Assembly (NCBI GenBank): GCA_003166475.1
Contig: PMVV01000188.1
Coordinates: forward strand, 1 to 45,706
Direction of reading: 5' to 3'
DNA length: 45,706 bases
DNA from: Bryobacterales bacterium
GTDB taxonomy: Bacteria > Acidobacteriota > Terriglobia > Bryobacterales > Bryobacteraceae
A model generated the notes under the pieces. The model searched no databases, was not told the origin of the DNA, and was given only the letters and a program-made list of their open reading frames with translations. A program made the position numbers and the translations under genes. Of this stretch, positions 8,417 through 16,919 are shown one piece after another (within the stretch, counting starts at the first letter, position 1; every line of letters begins with the position of its first letter).

Positions 8417-11205
8417 TGCCCGCCTCCCGCAGCAGCCAACGCCGGTTTAGGCGTTCGCGCCGGGACCTCCAGCCGCACGCTCTCGTGATCGTGAATTTGC
8501 TGGCGCTCGTTGTTGTTCTCCGGGCTGAGCAGGCGCGCCTTCCCGGTGATGGCCTGCGCCGACTCCTCCGCTTTGAAGCGCTGGAACAGCGCCTGTTCGC
8601 GTCCGGCGCCCGCTGCGTCGCCCACCCCACGCAGACACAGCATGCGCGTATAGTGCATTTGCAGATCCTCTGGATCCACGTCGCAGACGCGATCCAGATA
8701 CTTCAGCGCCTCGGCATATTTCCGTTCCAGAAACAGAATGCGCGCCGCCTGGTTCAGCGCCACGCGGTCGCGCGGATACATGCCCAACGTGGTGTTGAGC
8801 GACCGCAGCGCGTCGTCATACTTCCCGTCCGCCTTCTCGATCATAGCTTTGAAGAAGTAGACGCGGCCCAGCTTGGAGTCGATCTTCATGGCTTGCTCGA
8901 CATATGGCTTGGCCGCTTCCGTCTCGCCCTCCTGGATCAGGGCGCGCGCCACGTTCAGCCAGCCATCGGCGTAACCCGGCTCGGCCTCGGTCACTTTCTT
9001 GAAGGCGTATTCGGCGCCTTTCAGGTCGCCTTGCAGCAACAGCCCGATGCCCCAATCGTTCCAGCGCTCGCGGTCCTCTTTGCGCACCACCGGAGTCCAG
9101 GACGACGGCCCCAGCGGCACGCTGGCCTTGGCGGACGCCACGACCACGATAGGCAGGTCCGGAATGCGGTCCTTGATGTTGCCCGAAACATTTTGCGGAA
9201 TATTGTGCGGATCGAAGCTGTATTCCATGCTGTTGAAGCTGGCCGACAGCAGCTTGGGGTCCTGGTTGGGCTTGGGCTGACCCGCGTAGGAGAACTGCGT
9301 GTAGTAGTGCGAGAATTTGCGGTAATTCAGCTTGGCAGTGAACTGCAGCGGGCCTTTAGCTTCCTTGGGGATTCGCACGCGGAAGTGGGCCACATCGGCC
9401 GCGCCTGGAGGAATCAGCCGGACATACAGCACGCTGCGCGCCTGCCACGCGTTGCGCTTGTTGATCATGTTGCCTTCGCCATCGATCTGGAAGGCGCGAT
9501 AGAAGTGCGCGCCAGGTTCCACAGGGCCCTTGCCGCCATCCTCCACCGCGCCGCTCCAGAAGATCACGCGGCCGTCCGCGTCTTTCGCTTGCAGTTCCAG
9601 CCATACATCGAAGGAGTCCACCGTGCCGCCGGGGAAAAAGTGGCCGATCTTGCGGGTTCGCACCACCACGTCCACGCGCGCCGTGGATCCCGGCGAAAGG
9701 TGAATGCCCGAGTGATCGATGGGAGCGGCCACCTGTCCGACCTCGCGGATGATCGCGTTGCCGCTCTGTTCGGCTTCTTCGCCCACGGCAAAACCGGTCA
9801 TGGCATGCGGACCCTCGCCCGTGCGCCGAATCATCGCCGTGCCGTGATCGTTGGCCGGCGATACGGCGAAAATATCCACCGAGATAAAGCCCGACGTCAG
9901 GAACTTCTCCGTGGCCGCGAGTTGTGTTTGATCCCGATTAGCGTAAGGCACCGCAGTATTTGCGGCGGGGAAACGATGGGAATGGACTTGGCCGCCGATA
10001 TTGCCCGGATCGCTCGAAGCCACCATCGGCATGTGACAATCCGCGCAGTTCTGGCTTTTTTTCGGATAGTAGAACGACCGTGCCCCTTGCCCCGATACGC
10101 CGCTGGCCTGCCAGCCGTCATAGTCGTTGAAGCCGCGGAACCACCGATATTTGTTTACCGGTACATCCAGGTGTACCTTGTGACAAGCCGCGCAGAACTC
10201 AGGCGTATCCTGGCGCATGAACGGCTTCATGAAAGTGCGCCGGTGCGGCTCGGGATTCAAAAAGGTCATGAAGTAGTCCGCGTCCTGGATCAGCTTGTTC
10301 TTGCTGCTGAGTAACTCGTGCAGCGGTGGATACTCGATCGTATAACCGGCATTGCCCATGGAGCTGTCCACGTGCGTGATGGCGTGGCAAGAAGTGCAAG
10401 ACAGTCCCGCACGGGCTTCCGGCGTGTCCATTTGGTCCTTGATGGGCCGGTCGAAGCGGCCATTGAAGAAGACCGCGTGATCATGGCATCCCGCGCACCA
10501 CTTACTCGGCTGCGTTCCGACCACGCTTTGCATGTATTCGATGGACTTCCTGTAGAACTGGTTGTTGAACGATCCGAAGTGGTGCATCGAGCTTTTCCAC
10601 TGCTCGTAGACATCCTTGTGACAGCGCCCGCACGCCTCCGAATCCATGAAGAAGTTCGACGGGATGATGCCGCCCACGTTGGTCTTGGCGGACGATGGAA
10701 AGAACGGCGACTGCGGACCGCCCCCCTCCTGGTCCATGGAGGTCGGCACAATCAAAGGGTTCCGGATTCGATCGTCGGGGTTCGGACGAACTTTTCGGTA
10801 AAGTGTGGTCGCCGCGGGGAAGACGACCAGCAGCGCCAGGCAAGCCACGTACGTATTACGAAAACCAGCGCCCGTGTGGCGCATGACGTAGGGAAGAAAA
10901 GCCAGCAGCGCCAGCGCGGCCACCGCGATGTGGGCCTCGAGCACCCAGCGGTGCGGCGTGGTGTTGCCAAACACCGCCAGGAACACGCCTGCCAGCGCCG
11001 CGATGAGGAATATACTGCCCGCCCAGGGCATGCGCCGGATCAACCACAACAGCATGATCCCGAGCGCCACGCCCAGGGCCAGGTGCAGCACCACGTTACC
11101 CATGTAAAAGATGGTGGGCGAAGCGAACGCCGCGATATATGCAGTGTTGATCAGCAGTAGCACCAGCAGGATGCCAGCGTACCGGCCAAGCTTTCCAGGT
11201 TTCAT
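8413..11205 (-). CDS. Pentahaem membrane cytochrome with TPR domain
   Basis: The start is the ATG at 11205, behind a GAGGGG ribosome site. The 930-residue product begins with about five membrane helices (residues about 8-140). It continues with five CxxCH haem-binding motifs: CGRCH (192), CAGCH (237), CTSCH (270), CAACH (338) and CADCH (387). A beta-rich region follows, and the last 200 or so residues form tetratricopeptide repeats (GDLKGAEYAFKKVTEAEPGY, KYAEALKYLDRVCDVDPEDL). The haem domain should face the periplasm and resembles the cytochrome c554/multihaem group. Many histidines near the haems could be distal ligands. Role inferred: electron transfer coupled to a partner held by the TPR. 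It overlaps the CRTAC1 gene by 4 bp. Confidence 0.88.
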   Translation of the reverse strand: MKPGKLGRYAGILLVLLLINTAYIAAFASPTIFYMGNVVLHLALGVALGIMLLWLIRRMPWAGSIFLIAALAGVFLAVFGNTTPHRWVLEAHIAVAALALLAFLPYVMRHTGAGFRNTYVACLALLVVFPAATTLYRKVRPNPDDRIRNPLIVPTSMDQEGGGPQSPFFPSSAKTNVGGIIPSNFFMDSEACGRCHKDVYEQWKSSMHHFGSFNNQFYRKSIEYMQSVVGTQPSKWCAGCHDHAVFFNGRFDRPIKDQMDTPEARAGLSCTSCHAITHVDSSMGNAGYTIEYPPLHELLSSKNKLIQDADYFMTFLNPEPHRRTFMKPFMRQDTPEFCAACHKVHLDVPVNKYRWFRGFNDYDGWQASGVSGQGARSFYYPKKSQNCADCHMPMVASSDPGNIGGQVHSHRFPAANTAVPYANRDQTQLAATEKFLTSGFISVDIFAVSPANDHGTAMIRRTGEGPHAMTGFAVGEEAEQSGNAIIREVGQVAAPIDHSGIHLSPGSTARVDVVVRTRKIGHFFPGGTVDSFDVWLELQAKDADGRVIFWSGAVEDGGKGPVEPGAHFYRAFQIDGEGNMINKRNAWQARSVLYVRLIPPGAADVAHFRVRIPKEAKGPLQFTAKLNYRKFSHYYTQFSYAGQPKPNQDPKLLSASFNSMEYSFDPHNIPQNVSGNIKDRIPDLPIVVVASAKASVPLGPSSWTPVVRKEDRERWNDWGIGLLLQGDLKGAEYAFKKVTEAEPGYADGWLNVARALIQEGETEAAKPYVEQAMKIDSKLGRVYFFKAMIEKADGKYDDALRSLNTTLGMYPRDRVALNQAARILFLERKYAEALKYLDRVCDVDPEDLQMHYTRMLCLRGVGDAAGAGREQALFQRFKAEESAQAITGKARLLSPENNNERQQIHDHESVRLEVPARTPKPALAAAGGGQ

Positions 11206-11231
11206 TTGATTACCCCTCTGCGATGGTGAGT

Positions 11232-11260
11232 AGCATATCACCGAACGCGACAAGGTCCAA
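11232..11260 (-). promoter_or_regulatory. Candidate promoter for cytochrome-CRTAC1 operon
   Basis: On the minus strand, TTGGAC (11260-11255), a 17-bp spacer and TATGCT (11237-11232) lie 27 bp before the ATG at 11205. Both hexamers match the consensus at about four of six positions. Confidence 0.4.
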
Positions 11261-11290
11261 TAGCATTTTCAGACTAGTAGCTATCTGTTA

Positions 11291-11331
11291 GCGGGGCAGG
11301 TTCTCAGCCTGCGGCGGCCACTCAGGCCGCC
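11291..11331 (+). repeat. GTGGGGC-type double-hairpin repeat (GCGGGGC variant)
   Basis: GCGGGGCAGG opens a first hairpin (GCAGG..CCTGC). It is followed at once by GGCGGCC-ACTCA-GGCCGCC (11313-11331). The layout matches copies at 14977, 16920 and 27014. It lies in the divergent gap between the cytochrome operon and the porin. Confidence 0.75.
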
Positions 11332-11360
11332 CCAAGGGTGTGTCTAATGCATCGATATTA

Positions 11361-11389
11361 TTGACACGACGGCGCACCGCCGCTACACT
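11361..11389 (+). promoter_or_regulatory. Strong sigma-70 promoter for porin
   Basis: A perfect TTGACA (11361-11366), a 17-bp spacer and TACACT (11384-11389). The predicted transcript starts near 11396, giving a leader of about 22 nt with a GAGGGAG ribosome site before the ATG at 11418. Confidence 0.7.
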
Positions 11390-11417
11390 CGCTTCAATTG
11401 CTTTGAGGGAGCTAGCC

Positions 11418-12863
11418 ATGCGTATCTGCACCTGCCTTTTAGGACTTCTTGCCGTCTCCGCCAACTTGCCGGCGCAGTCCGACGGCGCCGATCCATTGCA
11501 CATCGGCTCCGTCACCGTCTCCGGAACAATTCACGAGCGTTACGAAGATTGGGATTTCTTTGACGCGAAAGGCGAAAACCATTACGGATATTCCGGCTCC
11601 CTCCTGCGCTTGATGTTCAGCCAGAACCAACAGAGCTATGACTGGGGCGTGGAACTGGCTGCGCCAATCTTGCTGGGGATACCGAATCGTGCGGTCCAGC
11701 CCGCGCCGCTCGGGCAGCTTGGCCTGGGCGCAAACTACTACGCGGCCAATCACAACGATCAAGACGCCGCCAGTGTCTTCGTCAAGCAGGCCTACCTGCA
11801 CCTGAAGGGCGAGCATTCCAACGAGCGGTTCGGCCGCTTTGAATTCACCGACGGCGGCGAAGTTACGCCCAAGGATGAAACGCTGGCCGTCGTCAAACGC
11901 GATGGCATCTCCCAACGCCTGATTGGCACTTTCGGTTTCTCCGACGTGCAGCGCAGCTTCGATGGCGCTCAGTATAACTATTCCAACGGCTCCTGGAACT
12001 TCACGGCCTTCAGCGCCATCCCGGATCGCGGCGTGTTCCAGGTGGATGGCTGGGGATGGGTCAAAACTCCTGTGACTTATGCGGCACTTACCAAACAAGC
12101 TACATTGGGCTCCAGCAAGGCCGAATGGCGCGTCTTCGGCATCTATTACAACGACGACCGCGGCGTGGTCAAGACAGACAACCGTTCCGCGGCGGCACGC
12201 GCCAAAGACCTGGGCGGGATCGATATTCTCACTTACGGCGGCCACTACATCCAGGCGATTCCTACCGTTGCCGGCACATTCGATCTGCTGGGCTGGGGCG
12301 CGCTGCAGACCGGGAAGTGGGGTTTGCTCACGCAACGGTCCGGAGCGGGCGCCGTGGAAGCCGGCTTCCAGCCTAAGATCGCCAAAGCCCTCCGGCCCTG
12401 GCTGCGCGGCGGCTACTTCTACTCGAGCGGCGACAACAGCGCCACCGACAACACTCACGGCACCTTCTTCGCCATCCTACCCACGCCGCGCGTGTACGCC
12501 CGTTTTCCATTCTTCAACGAGATGAACAACCGCGATCTGTTTGCCGAACTGATGCTGCGCCCCGCCAAGGGACTGACTCTCCGCTCCGACGTGCATGGGC
12601 TGTGGCTGGCCAACAAAAACGATCTTTGGTATTCCGGCGGCGGCGCCTTTCAGCCGTGGACCTTCGGTTTCAATGGCCGCCCCTCCAACGGAGCCACGGG
12701 CCTGGCTACGCTCTACGACATCAGCGCGGACTACCAATGGACGCGCGGCCTCTCGACGGGTCTCTACTTCGGCTATGCGCGCGGCGGCGCCGTCGTGGCG
12801 CATATCTTTCCCGGAGACAGCAACGGCACGCTTAGCTTCGTCGAAGCGAATTACCGCTTCTGA
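11418..12863 (+). CDS. Outer-membrane beta-barrel porin, alginate-export-like
   Basis: The ATG at 11418 follows GAGGGAG. Residues 1-20 (MRICTCLLGLLAVSANLPAQ) are a signal peptide ending at Ala-Gln. The 481-residue protein alternates short amphipathic strands with aromatic girdles (SLLRLMFSQNQQSYDWGVEL, RPWLRGGYFYSSGDNSATDN). It ends in Tyr-Arg-Phe, the usual C-terminal phenylalanine of outer-membrane barrels. The overall pattern, including KQAYLHLKGEHSNERFGRFE, recalls alginate-export (AlgE-like) family porins. The substrate cannot be read from the sequence. It is divergent from the multihaem operon and overlaps the convergent gene at its 3' end by 13 bp. Confidence 0.8.
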   Translation: MRICTCLLGLLAVSANLPAQSDGADPLHIGSVTVSGTIHERYEDWDFFDAKGENHYGYSGSLLRLMFSQNQQSYDWGVELAAPILLGIPNRAVQPAPLGQLGLGANYYAANHNDQDAASVFVKQAYLHLKGEHSNERFGRFEFTDGGEVTPKDETLAVVKRDGISQRLIGTFGFSDVQRSFDGAQYNYSNGSWNFTAFSAIPDRGVFQVDGWGWVKTPVTYAALTKQATLGSSKAEWRVFGIYYNDDRGVVKTDNRSAAARAKDLGGIDILTYGGHYIQAIPTVAGTFDLLGWGALQTGKWGLLTQRSGAGAVEAGFQPKIAKALRPWLRGGYFYSSGDNSATDNTHGTFFAILPTPRVYARFPFFNEMNNRDLFAELMLRPAKGLTLRSDVHGLWLANKNDLWYSGGGAFQPWTFGFNGRPSNGATGLATLYDISADYQWTRGLSTGLYFGYARGGAVVAHIFPGDSNGTLSFVEANYRF

Positions 12864-13312
12864 CCCCGCACGCGCGGCTGCGGAATCACAACCACATCCC
12901 CGACCGACTCCAGGGCCAGCCGGTTGTCCGGCTGTTGGTCGGTCCCAAAGCGTTTGAAGAATCCGGTGACGGTGGCCTCGACCACGGGATTCTTCTTCAC
13001 GTCCTTGATCAGTTTCTGGAATCCCTTGCTTTTCCCCAGCCGCACAAGTTGCTGGTCGTCGGGCGTATAGAATTTCAGTTCGCCGCCGCAGTTGTCGTCG
13101 ACCACACCCGCCGGCAAATCCTGCACGCCCGTTTCCACGAGAGCCCGAACCTGCACCAGTTTTCCGTCAAAGGTTTGCGGATGCCTGGCAATCTCGCAGA
13201 CAGTCGTCTTCACCGCTTCGCCAGCTTTGGTCTGTTCGAATGCGAAAATGCGCGTCAGGCTGAAGCACAGCGGCAGGACCGCGCACGCGAGTCCGTATGG
13301 CCTCGTGGTCAC
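12851..13312 (-). CDS. Secreted small protein, possible OB-fold domain
   Basis: This is a 153-residue frame starting with GTG at 13312, which overlaps the stop of the tiny upstream gene as GTGA. That overlap supports the start choice. A signal peptide (about 1-25, ending near FAFEQ) precedes a domain beginning TVCEIARHPQTFDGKLVQVR. That pattern is seen in small exported OB-fold-like proteins of Acidobacteria. A cysteine pair (CEIA, DDNCGG) could form a disulfide. The 3' end overlaps the convergent porin by 13 bp. Function unknown. Confidence 0.7.
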   Translation of the reverse strand: MTTRPYGLACAVLPLCFSLTRIFAFEQTKAGEAVKTTVCEIARHPQTFDGKLVQVRALVETGVQDLPAGVVDDNCGGELKFYTPDDQQLVRLGKSKGFQKLIKDVKKNPVVEATVTGFFKRFGTDQQPDNRLALESVGDVVVIPQPRVRGQKR

Positions 13313-13446
13313 GTCTTGTTATGGACCGGCGGCTTGTGTGGCGCCGCGGGCGCGCCTTTCGCCAACAGCGGTGGCTTCCGCGTCTTGCCTGTCATCCAGG
13401 TGCGGACGACTTTTGGATGCCTGCCTTTATCCATACTCAATACCAT
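13309..13446 (-). CDS. 45-residue basic protein
   Basis: This short open frame starts with ATG at 13446, or with a second ATG at 13434. It encodes a lysine/proline-rich peptide (MDKGRHPKVVRTWMTGKTRK, then a PAAPHKPPVHNKT tail). Its stop overlaps the GTG of the secreted-protein gene downstream (GTGA, 4 bp), an arrangement that suggests translational coupling. The composition suits a nucleic-acid- or ribosome-associated microprotein, but that is speculation. A -10-like or ribosome-binding GGGTAGA lies just upstream. Confidence 0.45.
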   Translation of the reverse strand: MVLSMDKGRHPKVVRTWMTGKTRKPPLLAKGAPAAPHKPPVHNKT

Positions 13447-13530
13447 TCTACCCGCCGCGGCCGATTGAGTGTAACCTCACGCCCGCCGCTCGCATCAAAT
13501 CAGATAAGCCCATCGTTAATCTAATATCTT

Positions 13531-14004
13531 ATGAAATTCTTGCCCGCATTCCTTTTTCTGTCAATGACTTTGCTTCCCCACGCCGCCCTGGCGAAGAACG
13601 CCGTCACAGACTATCCTGCGACATATGCCGGAGGCAGCCTGCCTCTGGACCACAACAAGGTCCACGCCGCGTTAGGCAAGGATGAAGTGATCTTCATGCA
13701 GCGCGGCCGTCGCATCGCCGTCCCGGTCAAGAATATTACGGCGATATCCTGCGGCACCGAAGTACGCCGCCGTCTGGGAGCCGCCGTGCTGGACGTGGTC
13801 CCCTTGATGCACCTGGGCGAGAGCCAGGATCGTTACGTCGGAGTGGCTTGGACGGCCGCTGGCGGAAATTCCGCGCGCGCGCAGGTGCTGTTGAAGTTGA
13901 ACCGCGGCGAATACCGCGATTTTCTCGCCGCGCTGGAACAGGCGACCGGCATCAAGGCCATCAACACCAACCAGGTGCCGACCGTCGTCCGATACCAGAT
14001 CTGA
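13531..14004 (+). CDS. Secreted hypothetical protein
   Basis: This is a 157-residue protein with a clear signal peptide (about 1-21, MKFLPAFLFLSMTLLPHAALA). The mature domain includes KVHAALGKDEVIFMQRGRRI, AVPVKNITAISCGTEVRRR and a C-terminal helix. It reads like a beta-sandwich or PH-like domain without catalytic residues. I believe related short exported proteins occur in Acidobacteria. It is followed 2 bp after its stop by a perfect 9-bp hairpin and then by a decayed permease on the other strand. Function unknown. Confidence 0.75.
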   Translation: MKFLPAFLFLSMTLLPHAALAKNAVTDYPATYAGGSLPLDHNKVHAALGKDEVIFMQRGRRIAVPVKNITAISCGTEVRRRLGAAVLDVVPLMHLGESQDRYVGVAWTAAGGNSARAQVLLKLNRGEYRDFLAALEQATGIKAINTNQVPTVVRYQI

Positions 14005-14005
14005 C

Positions 14006-14027
14006 GGACAGGCCGGGAGGCCTGTCC
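14006..14027 (+). repeat. Stop-adjacent palindrome GGACAGGCC-GGGA-GGCCTGTCC
   Basis: A perfect 9-bp stem with a 4-nt loop begins 2 bp after the stop codon at 14004. Its design resembles the first hairpin of the GTGGGGC repeat family (a GGCC-rich stem behind a stop codon) but it lacks the second hairpin. There is no T-run, so it is not a classical terminator. Confidence 0.6.
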
Positions 14028-14846
14028 TACTCGCACCGTAGCGCGATCGCCGGGTCCACGCGCGCCGCGTCTCTTGCCGGAATAAAGGCGGCCCGGTCGC
14101 CAGCGCTCCGGTCGCGCCGGCAGCGAGCCCTGCCCCAACCCACAGCAGCGTTTGCCAGACCATGGTGCGGATCACCGCCGGCGCATCCGCGCCCAGCGCC
14201 ATGCGAATGCCGATCTCCCGCGTGTGCTGCGACACTGAGTGCGCAATGACGGCGAAGATGCCCGCCGCCGCGAGCGAGACCGCGACTGGCGCGAACACCA
14301 TCAGAAGCAGCAGCACGAAGCGGCGACTGGCTACATCCTGGCCGATCAGTTGATCCATGGTGCGGACAGCGGCCAGTGGCTGATTGCGGTTCACCGCCCA
14401 GATTTCTTTGCGGGCAGCGCGCTCGAGCGCCGCCCGATCGACTGAACTGCGCAGCAGGAAGGTGAAATCGCTGGTGGCCATTTGCGAGTAAAGCAGGAAC
14501 ATCTCGGGCCGCGCGCCATAGTCCAGAGACAGGTGCCGGACGTCGCCCACGACTCCCACGATCTGAAACTGTTCCGGGATGAACCGCACGTCCCATCCTT
14601 GCGGCGTCCGCACGCGCACGATGCGCGGCGTCTCAATCACCTTGCCAACCGGATCCTCGTTGGGCCAATAGCGCCTGGCCATCGACTGGTTAATGACGCC
14701 CACGCCACGGTCGCCGCGCGCAGCTTGAAACCGTTCCAGACACTCGCCTTGGTCAGAGGCATGACATTGATGGCCGCCGCGGCACTGACTCCCGGCACGT
14801 TTTCCAGCCGGGCCAGCACACTCCGCACGAACTCGGCCCTTTGTGC
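14027..14846 (-). pseudogene. ADOP permease C-terminal half, twice internally deleted
   Basis: Homology begins near 14846 with RAEFVRSVLARLENVPGVSA and INVMPLTKAS. A deletion and frameshift of roughly 70 residues brings in VINQSMARRYWPNEDPVGKV. It continues through the second periplasmic region and the FtsX helices (FVLLLLMVFAPVAVSLAAAG, REIGIRMALGADAPAVIRTM). A second deletion and frameshift removes most of the last membrane helices and joins AGATGALA to the family's terminal motif (IPARDAARVDPAIALRCE, stop at 14027). The first 85 bp match the 3' end of the permease fragment at 4758-6033 almost exactly, in opposite orientation. Confidence 0.8.
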
Positions 14847-14886
14847 ACAAGGATCTGGTGGGAAGACTTCCTACCTGACACAAAAA

Positions 14887-14945
14887 TAGCACGGCGGGCA
14901 TGGGAGTTCGGGGGAAAGATTGGCTGAGGGCGTTTGTTTTCAGTG
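14887..14945 (+). repeat. 59-bp imperfect repeat, copy 1
   Basis: It begins TAGCACGGCGG and ends GTTTGTTTTCAGTG. A segment of the same length at 19549-19607 has the same ends and is about two thirds identical. It may mark the edges of an old inserted element. The segment between here and queC otherwise holds only the double-hairpin repeat. Confidence 0.35.
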
Positions 14946-14976
14946 CCTAGTCGATCTTTGAAACGCGTGACCGTTC

Positions 14977-15024
14977 CCAGAGGCGGCCTGAGAGGCCGCC
15001 TCTGGCTGGGGGGACTGCCCCCAC
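14977..15024 (-). repeat. GTGGGGC-type double-hairpin repeat upstream of queC
   Basis: On the minus strand it reads GTGGGGGCAGTCCCCCCA (hairpin 1, 6-bp stem), followed by CCAGAGGCGGCC-TCTCA-GGCCGCCTCTGG (14977-15005, a perfect 12-bp stem). The second stem is the longest in the family. It lies 20 bp before queC, inside the likely promoter region. Confidence 0.8.
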
Positions 15025-15043
15025 TTGTCTACAATAGAGGACG

Positions 15044-15730
15044 ATGCCATTGGAGACCATCGGCAAAGCGGTATGCCTGCTGAGCGGCGGGCTGGATTCC
15101 TCCACGTGTTTGGCGCTGGCGCGCCGCGACGGGTATGCGTGCTACGCCCTGTCGTTCGATTACGGGCAGCGGCACCGCGTGGAACTGGAAGCCGCGGCGC
15201 GCGTGGCGCAGGCATTGGGCGCGGCGCGGCACGTGGTGGCGCGCATCGACCTGCGGCAGATCGGGCACTCCGCGCTGACCGATGACTTAGCCGTGCCCAA
15301 GGGGCGATCTGCGCAGGATATGTCGCACGGCATTCCGGTGACTTACGTGCCCGCGCGGAACACCATCTTCCTGTCGTTTGCGCTGGCATGGGCCGAAGTG
15401 CTGGAAGCGCCGGACATCTTCATCGGCGTGAATGCGCTGGATTACTCCGGCTATCCGGATTGCCGTCCGGAATACATCGAGGCGTTCGAGAGCATGGCCA
15501 ACCTGGCGACCAAGGCCGGCGTGGAAGGCCGCCTGCGGGTCCGGATTCATACGCCGCTGATCCGGCTGTCGAAGGCGGAGATCGTGAAGCTGGGGCGCGA
15601 ACTGGGCCTGGATTTCAGCCTGACGCACAGTTGCTACGACCCGGACGCGGCGGGCCGGCCATGCGGGCAATGCGATTCCTGCCTGCTGCGGCGCAGGGGA
15701 TTCGAAGAGGCCGGCATTGCGGATCGCTGA
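15044..15730 (+). CDS. queC: 7-cyano-7-deazaguanine synthase
   Basis: QueC converts 7-carboxy-7-deazaguanine to preQ0 using ATP and ammonia, a step in queuosine (or 7-deazaguanine DNA modification) synthesis. The 228-residue protein has the PP-loop SGGLDSST (residues 14-21), the family motifs FDYGQRH and [10 protein letters not shown], and the C-terminal zinc-binding cysteines [17 protein letters not shown]. The start is the ATG at 15044 behind AGAGG, only 9 bp after a -10-like TACAAT. It overlaps queE by 14 bp, so the pair is coupled. No queD or queF is visible nearby. The context suggests tRNA modification rather than phage-type DNA modification. Confidence 0.95.
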   Translation: MPLETIGKAVCLLSGGLDSSTCLALARRDGYACYALSFDYGQRHRVELEAAARVAQALGAARHVVARIDLRQIGHSALTDDLAVPKGRSAQDMSHGIPVTYVPARNTIFLSFALAWAEVLEAPDIFIGVNALDYSGYPDCRPEYIEAFESMANLATKAGVEGRLRVRIHTPLIRLSKAEIVKLGRELGLDFSLTHSCYDPDAAGRPCGQCDSCLLRRRGFEEAGIADR

Positions 15731-16388
15731 AATCTTCCATTCCATTCAGGGCGAAGGCTCGCTGGTGGGCGTGCCTTCGGTTTTCGTGCGGACCAGCGGC
15801 TGCAACCTGCGCTGCGCGTGGTGCGACACGCCGTACACGTCATGGCATCCGGAAGGCGAGGACTGGACGCTGGAGCGCATCCTGGCGGCAGTGGATACTT
15901 ACCCGGCGCGCCATGTGGTGGTGACCGGCGGCGAGCCGATGATCGCGCGCGAGATGGTGGAGCTGACGCACGGTTTGCGGGCCGGCGGGCGGCACATCAC
16001 CATAGAGACGGCGGGCACGGTGTTCGCGCCAGTGGAATGCGACTTGATGAGCATCAGCCCGAAGCTGGCCAATTCGACGCCGGCGGGCGAGTGGGCGGAG
16101 AAGCACGAGCGTCTTCGCATTCAGCCGGATGTGGTGCGGCGGCTGATGGCGGATTACGATTACCAACTCAAGTTTGTCGTCGCGCGGCCGGAGGACATAG
16201 CCGAGGTGCGGGAGTTGGTCAGCGCTTTCGATGCGGATGCGGGCAAGGTCGTCTTGATGCCGGAGGGCACCGATGCTGGTGTGTTGCGCGAACGGGGCGT
16301 GTGGCTGGCGGAGATTTGCAAGCGGGAGGGATTCCGGTTCAGCCCGCGGTTGCATGTGGAGTTGTGGGGGAATCGTAGGGGGACTTAG
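15717..16388 (+). CDS. queE: 7-carboxy-7-deazaguanine synthase (radical SAM)
   Basis: QueE rearranges 6-carboxytetrahydropterin to 7-carboxy-7-deazaguanine, supplying the substrate of QueC. The 223-residue protein has the radical-SAM cluster CNLRCAWC (C29, C33, C36), the N-terminal IFHSIQGEG motif, VVTGGEPM and ETAGT. It starts at TTG (15717) behind GAAGAGG, within the end of queC. The other in-frame options would delete the conserved N-terminus. It ends with [10 protein letters not shown] and is followed about 10 bp later by a GTGGGGC repeat. Confidence 0.93.
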   Translation: MRIAEIFHSIQGEGSLVGVPSVFVRTSGCNLRCAWCDTPYTSWHPEGEDWTLERILAAVDTYPARHVVVTGGEPMIAREMVELTHGLRAGGRHITIETAGTVFAPVECDLMSISPKLANSTPAGEWAEKHERLRIQPDVVRRLMADYDYQLKFVVARPEDIAEVRELVSAFDADAGKVVLMPEGTDAGVLRERGVWLAEICKREGFRFSPRLHVELWGNRRGT

Positions 16389-16398
16389 GGCGTGTGTG

Positions 16399-16443
16399 GT
16401 GGGGCAGGCCGAGACAGGGTTCTTTGGCCTGTGTTTCCCCACC
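16399..16443 (+). repeat. GTGGGGC-type palindrome beside RAYT remnant
   Basis: GGTGGGGCAGGCC pairs with GGCCTG..CCCCACC across an unequal internal loop. It begins about 10 bp after the queE stop and runs into the 3' end of the transposase remnant. It is the left, plus-oriented flank of that remnant; the right flank is the minus-oriented copy at 16920-16960. Confidence 0.65.
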
Positions 16444-16814
16444 AACTGGTTGGCTCGGCGCGCGGTCGATCCCTTTAGCCAACGCGTGATGGCCGGGACG
16501 GCAACCTTCGGAAGGATGAGCAGGTGCACGTGATTCGGCATGACTACCCAAGCGTTGAGTTCATAGAACCGTCTCTCCTGTTCGCCGGCCACGATGGCCT
16601 CCGCGACCAGTTCGGCGATGCGTGGATCCTGGAGCCACACCGGGCCGCCGCGATCCCGCGCTAAAGCGCGATCGGCAGCCACGAAAGCGTGTCCTGGTGT
16701 GGGGTATGGACGAGATGGCAGTCGGGCTGGGAGTGAACCCCACAGGCGCCAGGTCAGGAACAAGTAGGCGTCATCGGGGTGGAAATGCGGCAATCGTCTT
16801 CGGTATTCCCGCAT
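16437..16814 (-). pseudogene. REP-associated tyrosine transposase (RAYT/Y1) remnant
   Basis: From an ATG at 16814 the frame encodes about 126 residues of a RAYT-type Y1 transposase: MREYRRRLPHFHPDDAYLFL, TWRLWGSLPA, PVWLQDPRIAELVAEAIVAG, the HUH-like metal-binding motif VVMPNHVHLLILP, and LKGSTARRANQLVG. The next expected block (a GxPFWQxxSYDH-like segment with the catalytic tyrosine region) is missing. The frame instead enters the GTGGGGC palindrome. RAYTs are known to be linked to dispersal of REP palindromes. This dead copy is bracketed by inverted copies of this genome's own palindromic family. Confidence 0.8.
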
Positions 16815-16919
16815 TGGAGGAGGCCTGGCAGGCGGAAAGGACTGCTCTCGCAATCAGAGTGTCTGCGGGGCAATCGTCGATCGGTTCCCATCGGAAACGA
16901 ATCGGGACCCATTTGGGGA

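Noticed and set aside
8416-10314. A 632-codon open frame on the plus strand opposite the cytochrome gene
   Set aside because: It is antisense to a protein with clear haem motifs. Its composition (arginine, histidine, valine rich) is typical of high-GC shadow frames, and it lacks domains or a ribosome site.
13672-14901. A single 409-residue minus-strand protein
   Set aside because: Only the centre is permease-like. Both ends are out of frame with the family (frameshifts near 14720 and 14100) or antisense to the secreted-protein gene, so it is a pseudogene and not one protein.
15840-16853. A long minus-strand protein covering RAYT and queE antisense
   Set aside because: Only 16437-16814 is transposase-like; the rest is antisense to queE.
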